Counted from the stretch's first letter, positions 41,201 through 52,339 are shown. The stretch: 64,000 bases of DNA from Mytilus trossulus (GCF_036588685.1 NC_086382.1:75613999-75677998); one strand, 5' to 3'. Made by a program: numbers and translations. Notes: generated from the sequence alone by a model not told the origin.

Positions 41201-44200
41201 TCTTAGGTCGGGATGTATTCTCTTTGTCACACTATCCGTTGTCATTCTCTGTCTTAGCAGAAGTACGCCCGGGAAAAAATCGATACACTGCATGACTGTG
41301 ATACGATATTTCAGCATTTAAAAGGCAATGATTGTAGAGTTTAAACATTTCAAACAAAAAAAACTACAGAAAGCGGAGGAATATCGTATCACTCGATATA
41401 CTGTTGTGCATGGAATCGCTTTTTCTTATGATTTGTAACATCGTTACAAATGTATGCAACGTCGCATTTTTATGACATTTAAATAGAGAAATCAGAGGAA
41501 AGCAAGATTTGATGTCATAAATAAACTTTGATTGATGACAAACTTAGTATAAGCAATGTGCAACTGTAAATTAATATTGTGTTTCTGCTTTTTTGTGTTT
41601 GATTTCAAATATTTAACAATCTCGTGTTTAAAAAAATATGGTTTCTTGCATTGTACAAGTCTGGGATGATCTTTATAGACATTTCATACATCTTTTTACA
41701 ATAAAAATCCACATACAATATGCAACACTTTTAAAGGCACAAACAGTCATGCGCAGATGTGTTTTAATTTTTCAGATACACTAGAATTCACTGCAACAGA
41801 TATTTTACCAGTTTTACTTAACAGCTCGTGTAGATGAAACTATGTTCTGAACGAAGAAAAGGTATGTGTGATATATACATTATGTGAGACTCGCTAGTAC
41901 GGGGCGCCGAATGGGACTCTTGTGGTTTTGTACAAAATTCAATTATGTCATAACAAAATCATTTTTGTCTTACAAAACTATGTGCTACAGACTTGTTTTG
42001 TGAGAACTTCAATTTTGTGATGACAAAATTCATTTGTGTAGACAAAATTCATTTTTGTAGACAAAATTCATATTTGTCATGACAAAAGTCAATTTTGTCT
42101 TAAGGGTATGCAAATATAAACAAATTTGCATACAAATTTGACTTTTGTTACCTGATATGGAAATTAAATCACAAAAGTCAATTGTGTAAGGTAAGATTCA
42201 ATTTTGTGAGACAAAATTGACTTTTGTGAAACAAAATTAACTTTTGTGAGACAAAATTGACTTTTGCGAGACAAAATTGACTTTTGTGAGACAAAATTGA
42301 CTTTTGTGAGACAAAATTCAATTTTGTCATTTTTGTTGAGACAAAATTCAATTTTGTCATTTTTGTTGAGACAAAATTCAATTTTGTAAATTTTGTTGAG
42401 ACAAAAGTCAATTTTGTAAATTTTGTTGAGACAAAAGTCAATTTTGTTAATTTTGTTGTGACAAAAGTCAATTTTGTCAATTTTGTTGAGACAAAAGTCA
42501 ATTTTGTCAATTTTGTTGAGACAAAAGTCAATTTTGTGACGACAAAATTCCTTTTTGTGATGACAAAATTCAATTTTGTAACAACAAAATTGACTTTTAT
42601 GAGACAAAATTGACTTTCGTGAGACAAAATTGACTTTCGTGAGACAAAAATCAATTTTGTTTAGACAAAATTCAATTTTGTTAATTTTGTTGAGACAAAA
42701 TTCAATTTTGTTAATTTTGTTGAGACAAAATTCAATTTTGTCAATTTTGTTGAGACAAAATTCAATTTTGTCAATTTTGTTGAGACAAAATTCAATTTTG
42801 TTAATTTTGTTGAGACAAAATTCAATTTTGTCAATTTTGTTGAGACAAAATTCAATTTTGTCAATTTTGTTGGGACAAAAGTCAATTTTGTCATTTTTGT
42901 CTCACAAAAGTAAATTTTGTGTGACAAAAGTCAATTTTGTGTAACAAAAGTCAATTTTGTGTAACAAAAGTCAATTTTGTGTAACAAAAGTAATTTTTGT
43001 GTAACGAAAGTCAATTTTGTGTAACAAAAGTCGATTTTGTATGCAAATTAGTTCACAGAAATCAAACTAAACTAATTTGAATACAAAATTGACTTTTGTC
43101 GCTCAATTTTCCAATTAGGTAACAAAAGTCAAGTCTGTGTAACAAAAATGAATTTTGTCATGACAAAAGTGACTTTTGTCCGCTGATAGATAATTTTGTA
43201 TGACAAAATTTCAAATTTGTAGTATGATACAAAGTTTGTTAAACTGAACTCATTTTTGTTGAACAAAAGTCACTTTTGTCCGTACAAAATTGAATTTTGA
43301 GTACAAAACCACAAGAGTCCCATTCGGCGCCCCGTAGCTAGAGGCTGCAAGATCAGAACTTTCAAATCATGTATCTCATTTCAAGTCCTCGTCATATAAA
43401 TTTATTTTTAATATGTATATTGATTGAGTAAAGCCTTTCAATTGTTAGTTTATAGTGTGGTTTTTTTTTCTATATTTTGATGTTACGCTATTGTTTCAGA
43501 AAATGGAGAAGGTTTGGTACCATTAAAACGTTTAATTCCGCTGCATATGTTTGAACCTGTCCTAAGTCAGGAATCTGGTGTACAGTAGTTTTTGTAGTTC
43601 ATACGCGTTTCTAGTTTCTCGTTTTTATATAGATTAGACCGTTGTTTTTTTTCGTTATATACTAGTAATTTATGGGGCCCTTTATAGCTAACTGTTCGAT
43701 GCGAGCCAAGGCTCCGTGTTAAAGGCCGTACCTTGATCTAAAATTGTTTACTTTTATAAATTGTTACTTGGATTGAGAGTTGTCTCATTGGCACTCATAA
43801 CCCATCTTCCTGTATCAAGGTATCAATAAACTGGTCGACTCAATATGTTAATACGTTAAGGGCATACCATACAGTTACAGGGGAGGTAATGACGTTGCTA
43901 ACGTAAAATGTTATTTTTGCGACGTCAAACTATATCATATTGGGAAAAGGTGCATTTTTCGACTGATTTTTATCAATCAAACTGATTATATAATTTGAAA
44001 ACGAGTGCATGGACCCCTATGTTTTAAAACGCCAATTTGTTTCATTTTGCAAGGAGATTATGTGACCCAGATTTTATAAAACTGTAAATAGCGTATTTTT
44101 ATTTTTTTTAATTTTGATAAACATGCAGCAAAAATGACGTTTTTTCCTCTATTCATGAACATTTGATAAATACGAGTTATTTCTGAATACAAATTGCATA

Positions 44201-47200
44201 ATTGTTAATGATACTTATAAAATACATAAATTACCGATAACCATTATTTAACAAAAAAACTATTTGTGTTTTTTTTTAACACAAAAAAGTTATGTCTTTC
44301 TTGTGAAAAAGAAAATACGGACTCAAATCTGAATTTTGAGCAAATAGTCAAAATTTCGACCTCATTTTACTGAAAAAAATTAGCACATGAAGGTATATTT
44401 TTTATTACATATTTGATTTAATCAGGTAAAAAATAGCCTATATGCACATTTTCATTAACTTGTAAATACAGGTTCTAAACTGTATTGTATGCCCTTAAAC
44501 TATTTCAATTGATATTTTATAGTGTGTCATTCTATGTTGTGATGTTACACTTTTGTTTCAGATAAGGGTGTTGGTTGGTACCTATGAAAAAGTTTAAACC
44601 AGCTGCAATAGTTTGCAACTGCTCTTAGTCAGGAATCTGATGTTCAGTAGTTGTCGTATGTTGATTTGGTTCATAAATGTTTTACGTTTCACGTTTTTTA
44701 TATAGATTAGACCGTTGGTTTTACCGTTTAAATGGTTTTACACTAGTCATTTTTGGTGCCACTTATAGCTTGCTGTTCAGTGTGAACCAAAAACGCTCCG
44801 CGTTGAAGACCGTTCTTTGACCTATAAAGGTTTACTTTTACAAATTATGACTTGGACGGATGCACTCACACATCATCTCTCATTGTTTTAGTGAATTTCT
44901 GACTTTGCAAAAAGTATGCTATTCGTGTAGGATAAATTGTTATTAAAGTGAAGTATATCTTGTGCTTTATTTTAGGTATAGGAGTAATTCCAACTCAAAT
45001 GACTCGGAAGTTTCTTAGTATATTAGTCAATACTCAGAAACGAAGACAGTGACAGTACTACCAGTAATGACAGAAAATCGAAAAATTAAATACGAGAGTT
45101 TTCAATAGAGAAACAGTTTGAAGGCAAAAGTTAACATTATGTGACGACGATATATATTTATATGTATATTATGAGTTGATGATGAAAGGTTGAAGAATTA
45201 AATAAAGTTCGAACTAATTTAGTTCTAGATATTGATACAATGAGGTAACGGTAAACGTCAAGGGGACAGAAACCCAACACCACCAAGAAAGCTTTGGTCC
45301 AATTTTTCGTTGTTTGTAAATCTTCTGATAAACATTTCAATCTTCTTTTACTCTCTTGAAAAGCAAATAAGATATTTAGTACCTGACATAGATCTCAAGT
45401 GTTATTTACTAATATATAACGATGTCACAATCATTGCAGATGCTATGAGGGGTAACTTTAAGAGGAGGTATTCAATAGATAATATAAATAAGTGCCGGGT
45501 ATGTCTCCTCAACATTGTCATCATTCGTTACGTTTACTTAAATTGTTGGTACTGAATTCAAAGGAACGAAAGCCTTATATTTGATAACGCATGTAATCCT
45601 TAGAAAAAAGTAAAAACGCAATAATACAGATTCTAAATGGAAAGTCTCTAATCAAATGGCAAAATTAAAAGCTCAGCCAGTATACATATTTGTTTAGGGA
45701 CAAGCTGCAGGACTCCTTCGGGTGCGAGAATTTCTCGCTTCATTGAAGCCCCATTTGTGCCTTCAGCTGTTGTCTGTTCTATGGTTGGGTTGTTGTCTCT
45801 TTGACACATTTCATTCTCAATTTCAACTGTCATATTCCTGTTTTTGCACATAATGCACACATATATACCGTTTTCCAATTTTTCTAGAAATGTTCACACA
45901 GTTAGCCCTGTACCGTACATACTTCGATAAACATTTGAAACACGGACAAAGATGTGAACAGACGCAGGTTTACTTCATATATCTTTAAACATGTTGTTCT
46001 CAGGCTATGTAATATCAAATGTGCATTTTGAAAAAAAATGTTCCTTCTAAAATTGAACCATGAAATTTTCGAGATATTGACTGAAGTATTTCCATCTTTC
46101 TTTGTTTTGATTTTTGAAAGTTGCTGTCTGCTTCATTTGTTTTTGAGTATTAAATTGTTTTATTTTAGAGCATGCTGTTATCTGGCGTTCTTGTGTGAAT
46201 TATTTCACATTTTGGCTTGCTGGTTACTGTTAATGCATCTAGACTTTTGTTTGTTTTTCCAGTACCTAAAATATCGGATTTAAAATTGCAGAAACTGAAA
46301 AGGTCAACAATATGATCTAAACAACAACTTTATTTATAAAACTAGTCTCTAAACAATCATTATTATGTCAGTCTATATGTTTGATTATTATATCACTTCA
46401 AATGTGTCTACTATATTTCTTCAGATTAGATGTTTTATCTATATTTGTGAATATACACACAATCCTTTTATCATGTCCAGTGTATGATAATCTTTATCAC
46501 ATTCTACAGTCATTATACACGTCTATAAAACAGATCGTGATGAAATGGTTTGATGGCTGTATTTACATGAGTATCGGTTTAAGAGCTTTTTTAACCAGTA
46601 TCGAGTAATCCATGTCGAGTATCCCTGCAATGGCTTACTTTTGTGTACGTAATTGGTGTACGATCTGGTAACGGTGCTAACCGTTGCCGACGTCTTATAG
46701 TTTCATTTTAGAACGAATTTCATGCTTTTACTTGAACTTGATCCACGATATCTCCATGTAATTAAAAAATTGTCTCCTGTCAATATACGGTGTACCTTTA
46801 GCTTTAACTGTTATTTTGTCCCCAGTTGTAACTTTAAATTTCCTGTTTAACTGTACTTGCTGTACAACACCTGGTTGGAGTAAAGCAGGTGTGTATACCG
46901 GTTGATTTTCCCCAACTCGTAATTCTACAATAAATATGGTAGGGATCGTTCTCCTTGTATTCACTGTGATACCAATTCTTATATCAAGCACGGCAGTTAA
47001 TAAACATGTTATTGCACTTGTGGTGTCGAATTTAAAGAATTCTATCGCAGCAGATTTGTTCTGAGGGAAGAATTGAAGATCTATCTTATCGGACTCTTTG
47101 TTAGTTTTACTTGGATTAAGCAGGTTAAAGTTATGAACCTCTTCAGCAAATTTATGTTCATCAACTTCAGCATTTCCAGTTGGCGCGGAAATAACATACG

Positions 47201-50200
47201 GACTATTCATGACAAGACACCAAACAACAAACCTTTTAGACAGGTGATAATTTGTTCTTCCAATCATTTTCTGTTAAAGAAAAGTTAATAATTAATTATT
47301 CATTTTCGTGTACTCTTTTGGCTTCATAAAACAAAGAAACGTGCTATTTTAGAATGTTAAAAAATTCCTGTGCAATCAGAATACTTACAGACATGTATTC
47401 ATTTTCTAATCTTGATTCTTTTCTCATTCCATTATACTCTATTGTAACGTCAAAAATTGTCCTCGTTGACTTCAGTCTTTCGTATTGGAAAGATACCAAT
47501 AATTTAATTTAATTTGTCCAAAACTAATTCGACCTTGATCTACTATTTAAATTTAACTTTTATTCAAGAAATTTTCAATAATAAATATATAATAAATCAC
47601 AAACTCACATAATGCAAATTATAGAACATGTACAAGCATAGAATAGTGCCATACAACCCTATGTCGTATTTATAGTTGCATTCCTCTTCTGAATCACAAC
47701 CTATATACATTGACTGGATTGGTATATTACCAATTTTATTTCTGATTTTACTTTGAATGTGTACCTTTAATACTTATGACATCGACTTATTTTGATTCCC
47801 ATCCGTGACATGAAATTATGGAAATTTTGACTAGCAGGCATCTGTAAGCATGTGACATAATGATATGAGCCATTTTTAGACAGTGGAATTTGAAAGTCTA
47901 ATTTAATACAGAATGTTAACACAACAATGAGTACATGGAATGTGTCCAAGGATTTAAATAGACGCCGAAATACCAGCAAGTAGAGAGCTACTGCTTATAT
48001 ATTCGTAATATTTTACTGTCCCGTATATTTACTTACAAGTAGTCAAGTCCGGTTGTTTGTCTTTTTATTTATTTTTCACCTTGAAGATATCATATAATTT
48101 AGATTAGCTCACGATAATCTCCCTAATTTTGGCTCGACTTAGCCGCCGTCATGATATTCTATAAAATATACTTCATATTTTCAGGGCCTTTTATAGTTGA
48201 ATATGCTTTTTCTTTAAAGACGTACGATGACCTGTAGTTGTTAATGTCTGTATCTGTTAAAGATCTAAAGTTGTCTCATTGATAATCTCCTCTTTTTTAT
48301 AATTTATATCCGAATTTCATTACAGACTTTTGATAATATCGAATTCCGTGTGAAGGTGTTACAACATATGATATTTGATTATATCTGAGCGTTTTGTAAA
48401 TTTTTTCCAATGATACAAATGAATAAATGGACAAGTTGGGTGTGTGTTCATTTACATAAATCAATAAATAATGGTGTATAAGTGTGCGCGTGCACACATT
48501 TAAAGATAAAACAAAAAAACAAGTATGTCAAAAAGAAACTCACCTGTAAGTTTATCTATTAAATTCGTCTTTCTGTAAATAACACCTTATGCTAGAATAT
48601 GTGAAGGCTAATCTATTAATTCACCTTATGTACCTACAAGTGTTTTGAAATAGATACGATTGTGTCCCTAGCAATATCAGTTCAAAATTTTCATTTATAA
48701 ATAAGGTATTGCAAAATGCATCTGTCTTATTATAAAGTCTTGTAATATAAATTCTTCGAGACATATTTAGAATAATTATAAATGGCATCCAAAGTATGTG
48801 TAAACTTGAATGAGCGGAAATACCCAGAATAATTCGAATACTCTAATGTACATACTTATCTCGCCAAAGTTTCAGATATGATAGTTTTTGTTATTTATAT
48901 AATTTATGTACCTTTCAATGATCTGTTATTTTTATACCCTTAAACCCAAAAGTTATATTTAAATATTGCGTACTATTAATATCACTCGAAATGAAAAGTA
49001 ATGGAGTATAAACATAAATGGGAAGGCGATTCAGGTAAGAATCTAATGGATAATAATAAGAAAATTCATATTTAATGTCTTGTGCATTAGTACTGATTTA
49101 TAAGTGGGTCGTATTTAGATAAGTATGATCACCCGGACGCTCATTCCTGTCCACCATTAAAATTAATCTGGAAGAGGTGTCTGGCGTCAAAGTACACAGC
49201 CACGATGAGTCACAATGTGATGTCTCGTAGAGGGAAAGTCAAACTCGCTACTCAAATTTTAAGAAACCATCCATACTTCTTTTGTGTTGTCGTTGCAATG
49301 CAAAATCTCTTATCCTTTCAAGAGTATCCTCTTTTTCTATTTCAATCCAAATTCCTCATCATGCAGTTGACATTTTGTTAATATAGTTCTTATCCCGAAA
49401 GTGCATGAAATATTTTTCGTGTATACTTTCACATGTTGCATGACGTACTTTTCAATATAACAATTTCATTTGTTACACTCGACAATTTATTTAATATCAT
49501 ACAGCTACTGATACATGTGTTAAAAAGATTTGTAATATGTTAAAAAGTGAGACAAAATATGCAAAACGGATATTCAATATAAATATATTCTTGTTTTGCT
49601 CGCTAGCGCTCGGTTTACATTGACAAATACAATGCCTACCTTCTTGAAATGAGCCGTATGGTGACCTATAGTAGATAATTTCTGTATCATTTGATCTCTT
49701 GTGAAAAGTTGTCTCGTGGTTAATCATACCACATCTTTTTTTTTTATATAGAGCATAGCATGAAAGTATTTTTTTTCTTACTTAATAGAAGAATAAACAC
49801 CTTCAATACACTGTCTGCTTAGTTTTACAAGTTGAGCTTGAACCTGAGTATATTACAATAACAATGACGCATCATGAATTCTTGCTTATAAGGTTTCATA
49901 TCAAATAGCATTTTCCTTGGCCTTATGTTACAAATATACAATATTCCACAGTTCACTTGATATCTTAGCTGTACAAGGTGAAAAGAAATAATACAGCAAA
50001 TAAACATTACGTAGAAACATAAAACGTCTGTGCTTATAGCACGTCGTAGTGCACATATAAAACTGACAATAAGTAACGAATAAGGAATAAGTTGACGACT
50101 CTAAGAAACATAGGACACATAGTTTTTAAGCTTTAGAAATAACTTAGATTTTCATGGCCACCATCGAAAGTAATTCAAAGGATAATGACAAAACTTTACT

Positions 50201-52167
50201 TTCCGAAGATTTAATATTGTAATTTAGAAAGAATAAAATGATTTTATAGTGATAGTTTGATTTATATTGTTATGTGTGAAAAATTATTTTTTAGGTAAAT
50301 CACAAGAACATATCAGAAATCTGTTTTCTCAAGATTTATGTCATACTACGGCTGTAGCAACGTTGCAGACTTTTAACTATCCCTTACAAGAAATAATGGA
50401 TGCTGTGAAATTATATGTCACACGAGAAGGTATATATACAGATCAGATCATATTTTATATATTTCCGGATTAAACATAAACAACTTTGACTGCACATAAT
50501 CTCTGTGACATTGTTGAAATAAGCATTAAAAAACAAAGAAAAGGTTAATATTCCTCTTAAATTTAATAGTTGTTACGTAGCATAAAAAAGTATATTTGGT
50601 AATTGTACATGCCATAGAAAAAAAACATCGGCAAGTTAAAAAAAAAATGAAATTCTTCAAACACCAAATAGTTCTATATAAGAATGGAATGACGAAAAAG
50701 TTCGATTTTTCAAAAAAAAAAGAAAGCCTGCGCACGGTTATTTTGATGACGCTTTCGTGATCCATTTATGCGCACTTCGAAAGCTTTATTTTGTAACCAG
50801 TAGTGCTCAAATCAATAAAATAAAAACCTGAAAACCTGTAGGATAAAATGTATCGGAAATAAAATGAAAAGAAAAGAAAACATAACATAACATAACACTA
50901 CCACGCCTATTTGATAAGACAAATTTGCATCGGCAGGAAAATGTTTGAAACACCAAAAAAAGACTTATGTGGCAATTAAAAATTCTTATGTAAAACTTCC
51001 AAAAGAAAACACGAATTTTAAATTTCATGATTGATCATTAGAAGCCTTTTGTTGTTACAATAAATTAGGAAACAGGAATTTTACCGCAGAAGACTTGTTG
51101 ATCATAATAAGACGAAGTAATTCTGCATCATATATTCACGTAGAAACTGATGGTCCAGATGCACACCAGTCATCAGTACCAGACAGAGGTTCGTAACAGA
51201 ACATTTTTTTTCAGCGCTCTTCAATCCTGTACTTTATTTGACCTTACAAATGTTTTTGGGTCAGCCGTCACTGATGAGACTTTTTTTATAAACGATACGA
51301 CAGTTTTGGAGTACCACATATTTACCCTGGTGTATATAATTAAAAAAATATAACGATGTGGTACAATTGCAAATGAGACCACCCTAATACCAATAGGTCA
51401 CTATAAACAATGAGTAAAATCCATACCGCATATAAAGTCATTTACATATAAAATGTCCGAAATGATGTAAAACAATTCAAACTAAAAATTGACGACTAAA
51501 TTTTTGTACAAATAAAACACAATGAAAAATAAAATATATGTACCACAACAAACGACAACCACTGAATATCAGGCTGCTGACATACAACAAATGGCGACAT
51601 TTAACATGTTTGAGGCGCCAACCCTCCCCTCATGGTAAAATACCGGACTTTATTACAATACCTTGCCTTTGTTTTAATTTTTCTTCAAATGCGTCGAAAT
51701 TATAACAACTAATACACCAATGCTGTGAAAATATCAAAATATACCATCTTGTTAAGAATTTGATTTTGAAATAGCAAGTGTGGTATAAGAAAATTACCGA
51801 ACTCTAAGGAAAATTCAAGACCTTATTAATTGGCAAAATAAATAAAAAACACACTAAAACGAATCATACATTCCGGTATCACTTCTTTATTTTACCACTC
51901 CTACGCATTCCTTTAAACCTGTTTTAATGATCTATAAGAAGTCGAATTAATGTTTTATATATTCTTCCAGATACCGATATTATCATTGAAGAAAATAGAC
52001 AGATTGAGGAAAGTAAACTATGCAAAATATGTCTGGAAAATAAGGTGAACGTTGTGTTTTTGCCGTGTGGCCATATTTGTGCATGTTCAGACTGTTCACC
52101 AGCCATTCGGAAGTGCGCTATCTGTCGAGAATTTATTAAAAACGTCATGAAAGTAGATGTAATATAA
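38092..52167 (+). CDS. inhibitor-of-apoptosis protein: BIR, UBA-like, RING (E3 ubiquitin ligase)
   Basis: Exons 38092-38272, 39434-39588, 40264-40294, (40800-40925), 50295-50429, 51069-51188, 51971-52167 join in frame. Without the bracketed exon the protein has 272 residues; with it, 314. BIR domains bind caspases or signalling partners, and the RING finger transfers ubiquitin. The UBA-like part would bind ubiquitin chains. Bivalve genomes are known for enlarged IAP families. One BIR only, so it is shorter than three-BIR XIAP. The UBA-like block is duplicated: exon 40800-40925 leads to a degenerate second half at 41776, while the copy at 50295/51069 is intact. A small minus-strand gene lies inside the large intron. 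Confidence 0.8.
39434..39588 (+). CDS. IAP exon 2: zinc-binding half of BIR
   Basis: Acceptor TCTGTTTCAG, donor GTAAAA at 39589; phase 1 in, 0 out. It carries the zinc ligands VQCFYCGLKLKSW, then WVEHARHGKNC (Cys-x2-Cys-x16-His-x6-Cys), the hallmark of BIR domains. Confidence 0.9.
39785..39970. repeat. possible dispersed repeat in IAP intron
   Basis: GGAGTTGGTTCAGTAAGACC to TTACCGGACCTACTCC has the same left and right ends in near-inverted form (GGAGTTGGT / ACCTACTCC), suggestive of a small inverted-repeat element. Confidence 0.3.
40264..40294 (+). CDS. IAP exon 3: 31 bp linker
   Basis: Acceptor TTTTTACCATAG, donor GTACTA. Phase 0 in, 1 out. Encodes VEEDGPTSKS, a short acidic linker after the BIR. 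Confidence 0.6.
40320..40460 (-). repeat. SINE-like repeat R2, inverted fragment
   Basis: GATGACGTATGATTGCCATG and AGACAACTGTCAACCAGTGA match the inverse end of R2 copies. It directly follows the donor of IAP exon 3. Confidence 0.5.
40800..40925 (+). CDS. IAP exon 4: UBA-like segment, first copy
   Basis: Acceptor TTATTTCAG, donor GTAAACT, phases 1-1. Encodes LICTTAAQALLSMRC and QDIMDAIKLFVAEK, the helices of the UBA-like region found between BIR and RING in IAPs. It aligns with the exon at 50295-50429 (TTAVATLQTFNY, EIMDAVKLYV), so it is a duplicate that can be skipped or used without breaking the frame. Confidence 0.75.
41105..41265 (+). repeat. dispersed repeat family R3, diverged copy
   Basis: GAAGCCAGCTGAAGCCATCC, TAGGTCGGGATGTATTCTCT and TTGTCATTCTCTGTCTTAGC follow the order of 1242-1390. 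Confidence 0.55.
41776..41861 (+). pseudogene. degenerate or terminal IAP exon (UBA-like third helix) with in-frame stop
   Basis: Acceptor TTAATTTTTCAG, then in phase 1 DTLEFTATDILPVLLNSSCR and TGA at 41835-41837. A consensus donor GTATGT follows at 41862. The intact equivalent is 51069-51188 (NFTAEDLLIIIRR). Either a decayed internal exon or the end of a short isoform lacking RING. Confidence 0.5.
41898..43336. repeat. 1.44 kb foldback element with perfect long termini and 5 bp target duplication
   Basis: The first about 36 bases (41898-41933, starting TACGGGGCGCCGAATGGGAC) are exactly inverted at 43301-43336. GCTAG flanks it on both sides (41893-41897 and 43337-43341). The interior is a tandem array of roughly 20-30 bp units built from ACAAAATT/AATTTTGT; units on the left half read opposite to those on the right. 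All frames in it (42164-42944) are repeat translations. It sits in an intron of the IAP gene. Confidence 0.9.
43540..43815 (+). repeat. SINE-like repeat R2
   Basis: CGCTGCATATGTTTGAACCT to GAGTTGTCTCATTGGCACTC, matching 6950-7260, 8292-8600 and 44570-44890. Ends close to a CATCTTCCTGTAT tail. Length about 280 bp; no coding frame. Confidence 0.65.
43856..44498. repeat. 0.64 kb TTAA-flanked MITE, copy 2 (piggyBac-like)
   Basis: TTAAGGGCATACCATACAGT to ACTGTATTGTATGCCCTTAA. It aligns end to end with 20597-21222 in the same orientation with moderate divergence, so the family is dispersed and not brand new. Confidence 0.8.
44570..44890 (+). repeat. SINE-like repeat R2, diverged copy
   Basis: GTTGGTTGGTACCTATGAAA, AGTCAGGAATCTGATGTTCA and GTGAACCAAAAACGCTCCGC match the R2 order. 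Confidence 0.6.
44976..45052 (+). CDS. candidate alternative terminal exon of the IAP gene
   Basis: Acceptor GCTTTATTTTAG, phase 1 entry compatible with exon 4 (40925), then GIGVIPTQMTRKFLSILVN and a stop TGA at 45050-45052. The sequence vaguely resembles the end of the UBA-like region. Weak call. Confidence 0.3.
45694..45845 (+). repeat. dispersed repeat family R3
   Basis: TAGGGACAAGCTGCAGGACT, GCGAGAATTTCTCGCTTCAT and GGTTGGGTTGTTGTCTCTTT, like 1242-1390. Confidence 0.6.
45888..45967 (+). pseudogene. possible BIR exon relic
   Basis: Acceptor AATTTTTCTAG, then in phase 1 TYFDKHLKHGQRCEQTQ, ending at GTTTAC in phase 0. HLKHGQRC resembles HARHGKNC of IAP exon 2, and the phases match that exon. 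The Cys-x2-Cys half is absent. It could be a remnant of a second BIR exon lying between the two UBA blocks. Confidence 0.3.
46728..47427 (-). CDS. small two-exon gene: membrane-anchored or secreted beta-rich protein (193 aa), nested in IAP intron
   Basis: Exon 1 is 47427-47389 (MRKESRLENEYMS, phase 0 donor GTAAGTAT). Exon 2 is 47270-46728, with acceptor TTCTTTAACAG and a stop at 46730-46728. After a charged N-terminus a hydrophobic stretch FVVWCLVMNSPYVIS (about residues 26-40) looks like a signal anchor or signal peptide, followed by about 150 residues of alternating beta-type sequence ending YMEISWIKFK. The shape (short cytoplasmic head, one membrane segment, beta sandwich) recalls TNF or C1q-like proteins, but I see no diagnostic motif. 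An alternative start is the exon 2 Met at 47267. Function not known. Confidence 0.6.
48170..48300 (+). repeat. SINE-like repeat R2, fragment
   Basis: CAGGGCCTTTTATAGTTGAA, AGACGTACGATGACCTGTAG and AGTTGTCTCATTGATAATCT follow the 3' half of R2. Confidence 0.5.
48301..50294. other. IAP intron without recognised exon
   Basis: AT-rich. It contains an R2-like fragment at about 49610-49740 (TAATCATACCACATCTTTT end). No domain-bearing frame with splice sites was found on either strand. Confidence 0.4.
50295..50429 (+). CDS. IAP exon: UBA-like segment, second (intact) copy
   Basis: Acceptor TTATTTTTTAG, donor GTATAT, phases 1-1, 135 bp. Encodes SQEHIRNLFSQDL, TTAVATLQTFNY and EIMDAVKLYVTRE. It aligns to exon 40800-40925. 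Phase 1 entry means it can follow either exon 3 or exon 4. Confidence 0.75.
51069..51188 (+). CDS. IAP exon: end of UBA-like region and linker to RING
   Basis: Acceptor ACAATAAATTAG, donor GTTCGT (weak), phases 1-1. Encodes NFTAEDLLIIIRRSNS, then a polar linker ending HQSSVPDR. NFTAEDLL is the intact version of EFTATDIL at 41776. Confidence 0.65.
51540..51650. repeat. dispersed repeat fragment
   Basis: ACCACTGAATATCAGGCTGC and ACATGTTTGAGGCGCCAACC lie between the UBA and RING exons. The string AATATCAGGCTCAATCCCTC near 63684 looks related, so this is likely part of a longer dispersed family. Confidence 0.35.
51971..52167 (+). CDS. IAP last exon: RING finger
   Basis: Acceptor TATATTCTTCCAG; phase 1 entry; stop TAA at 52165-52167. 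An acidic lead (IIIEENRQIEESK) precedes CKICLENKVNVVFLPCGHIC, ACSDC and CAICREFI, giving Cys3-His-Cys4 ligands typical of C-terminal IAP RINGs. It ends KVDVI; terminal hydrophobic residues take part in RING dimer formation in IAPs. Confidence 0.9.
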
Positions 52168-52339
52168 GCATGTTAAGTGTGTTTTGCGGATTTTTCATGA
52201 AAGTATGGATTTCTTCTTCGGGTTGTATTTGTGTTTTTGTTCTTAGTCGATTCGACTTCAAAACAAGTGTATATTCACATGAGTTTACCAACACTCTTGT
52301 GTACATGGTCCGCAGGTGGCAGTTAGGTCCGCTGCTGTA

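Noticed and set aside
42164-42944. Overlapping ORFs of up to 158 codons on both strands (KLTFVSTKLTKL-type repeats)
   Set aside because: They are translations of the AATTTTGT unit array inside the hairpin element at 41898-43336; several frames are open at once, with no unique domain sequence.
49497-51028. Minus-strand ORFs in the IAP intron (for example 49497-49727, 50526-50765, 50807-51028)
   Set aside because: No domain, no splice context, low-complexity AT-rich composition; the first overlaps an R2 repeat fragment.
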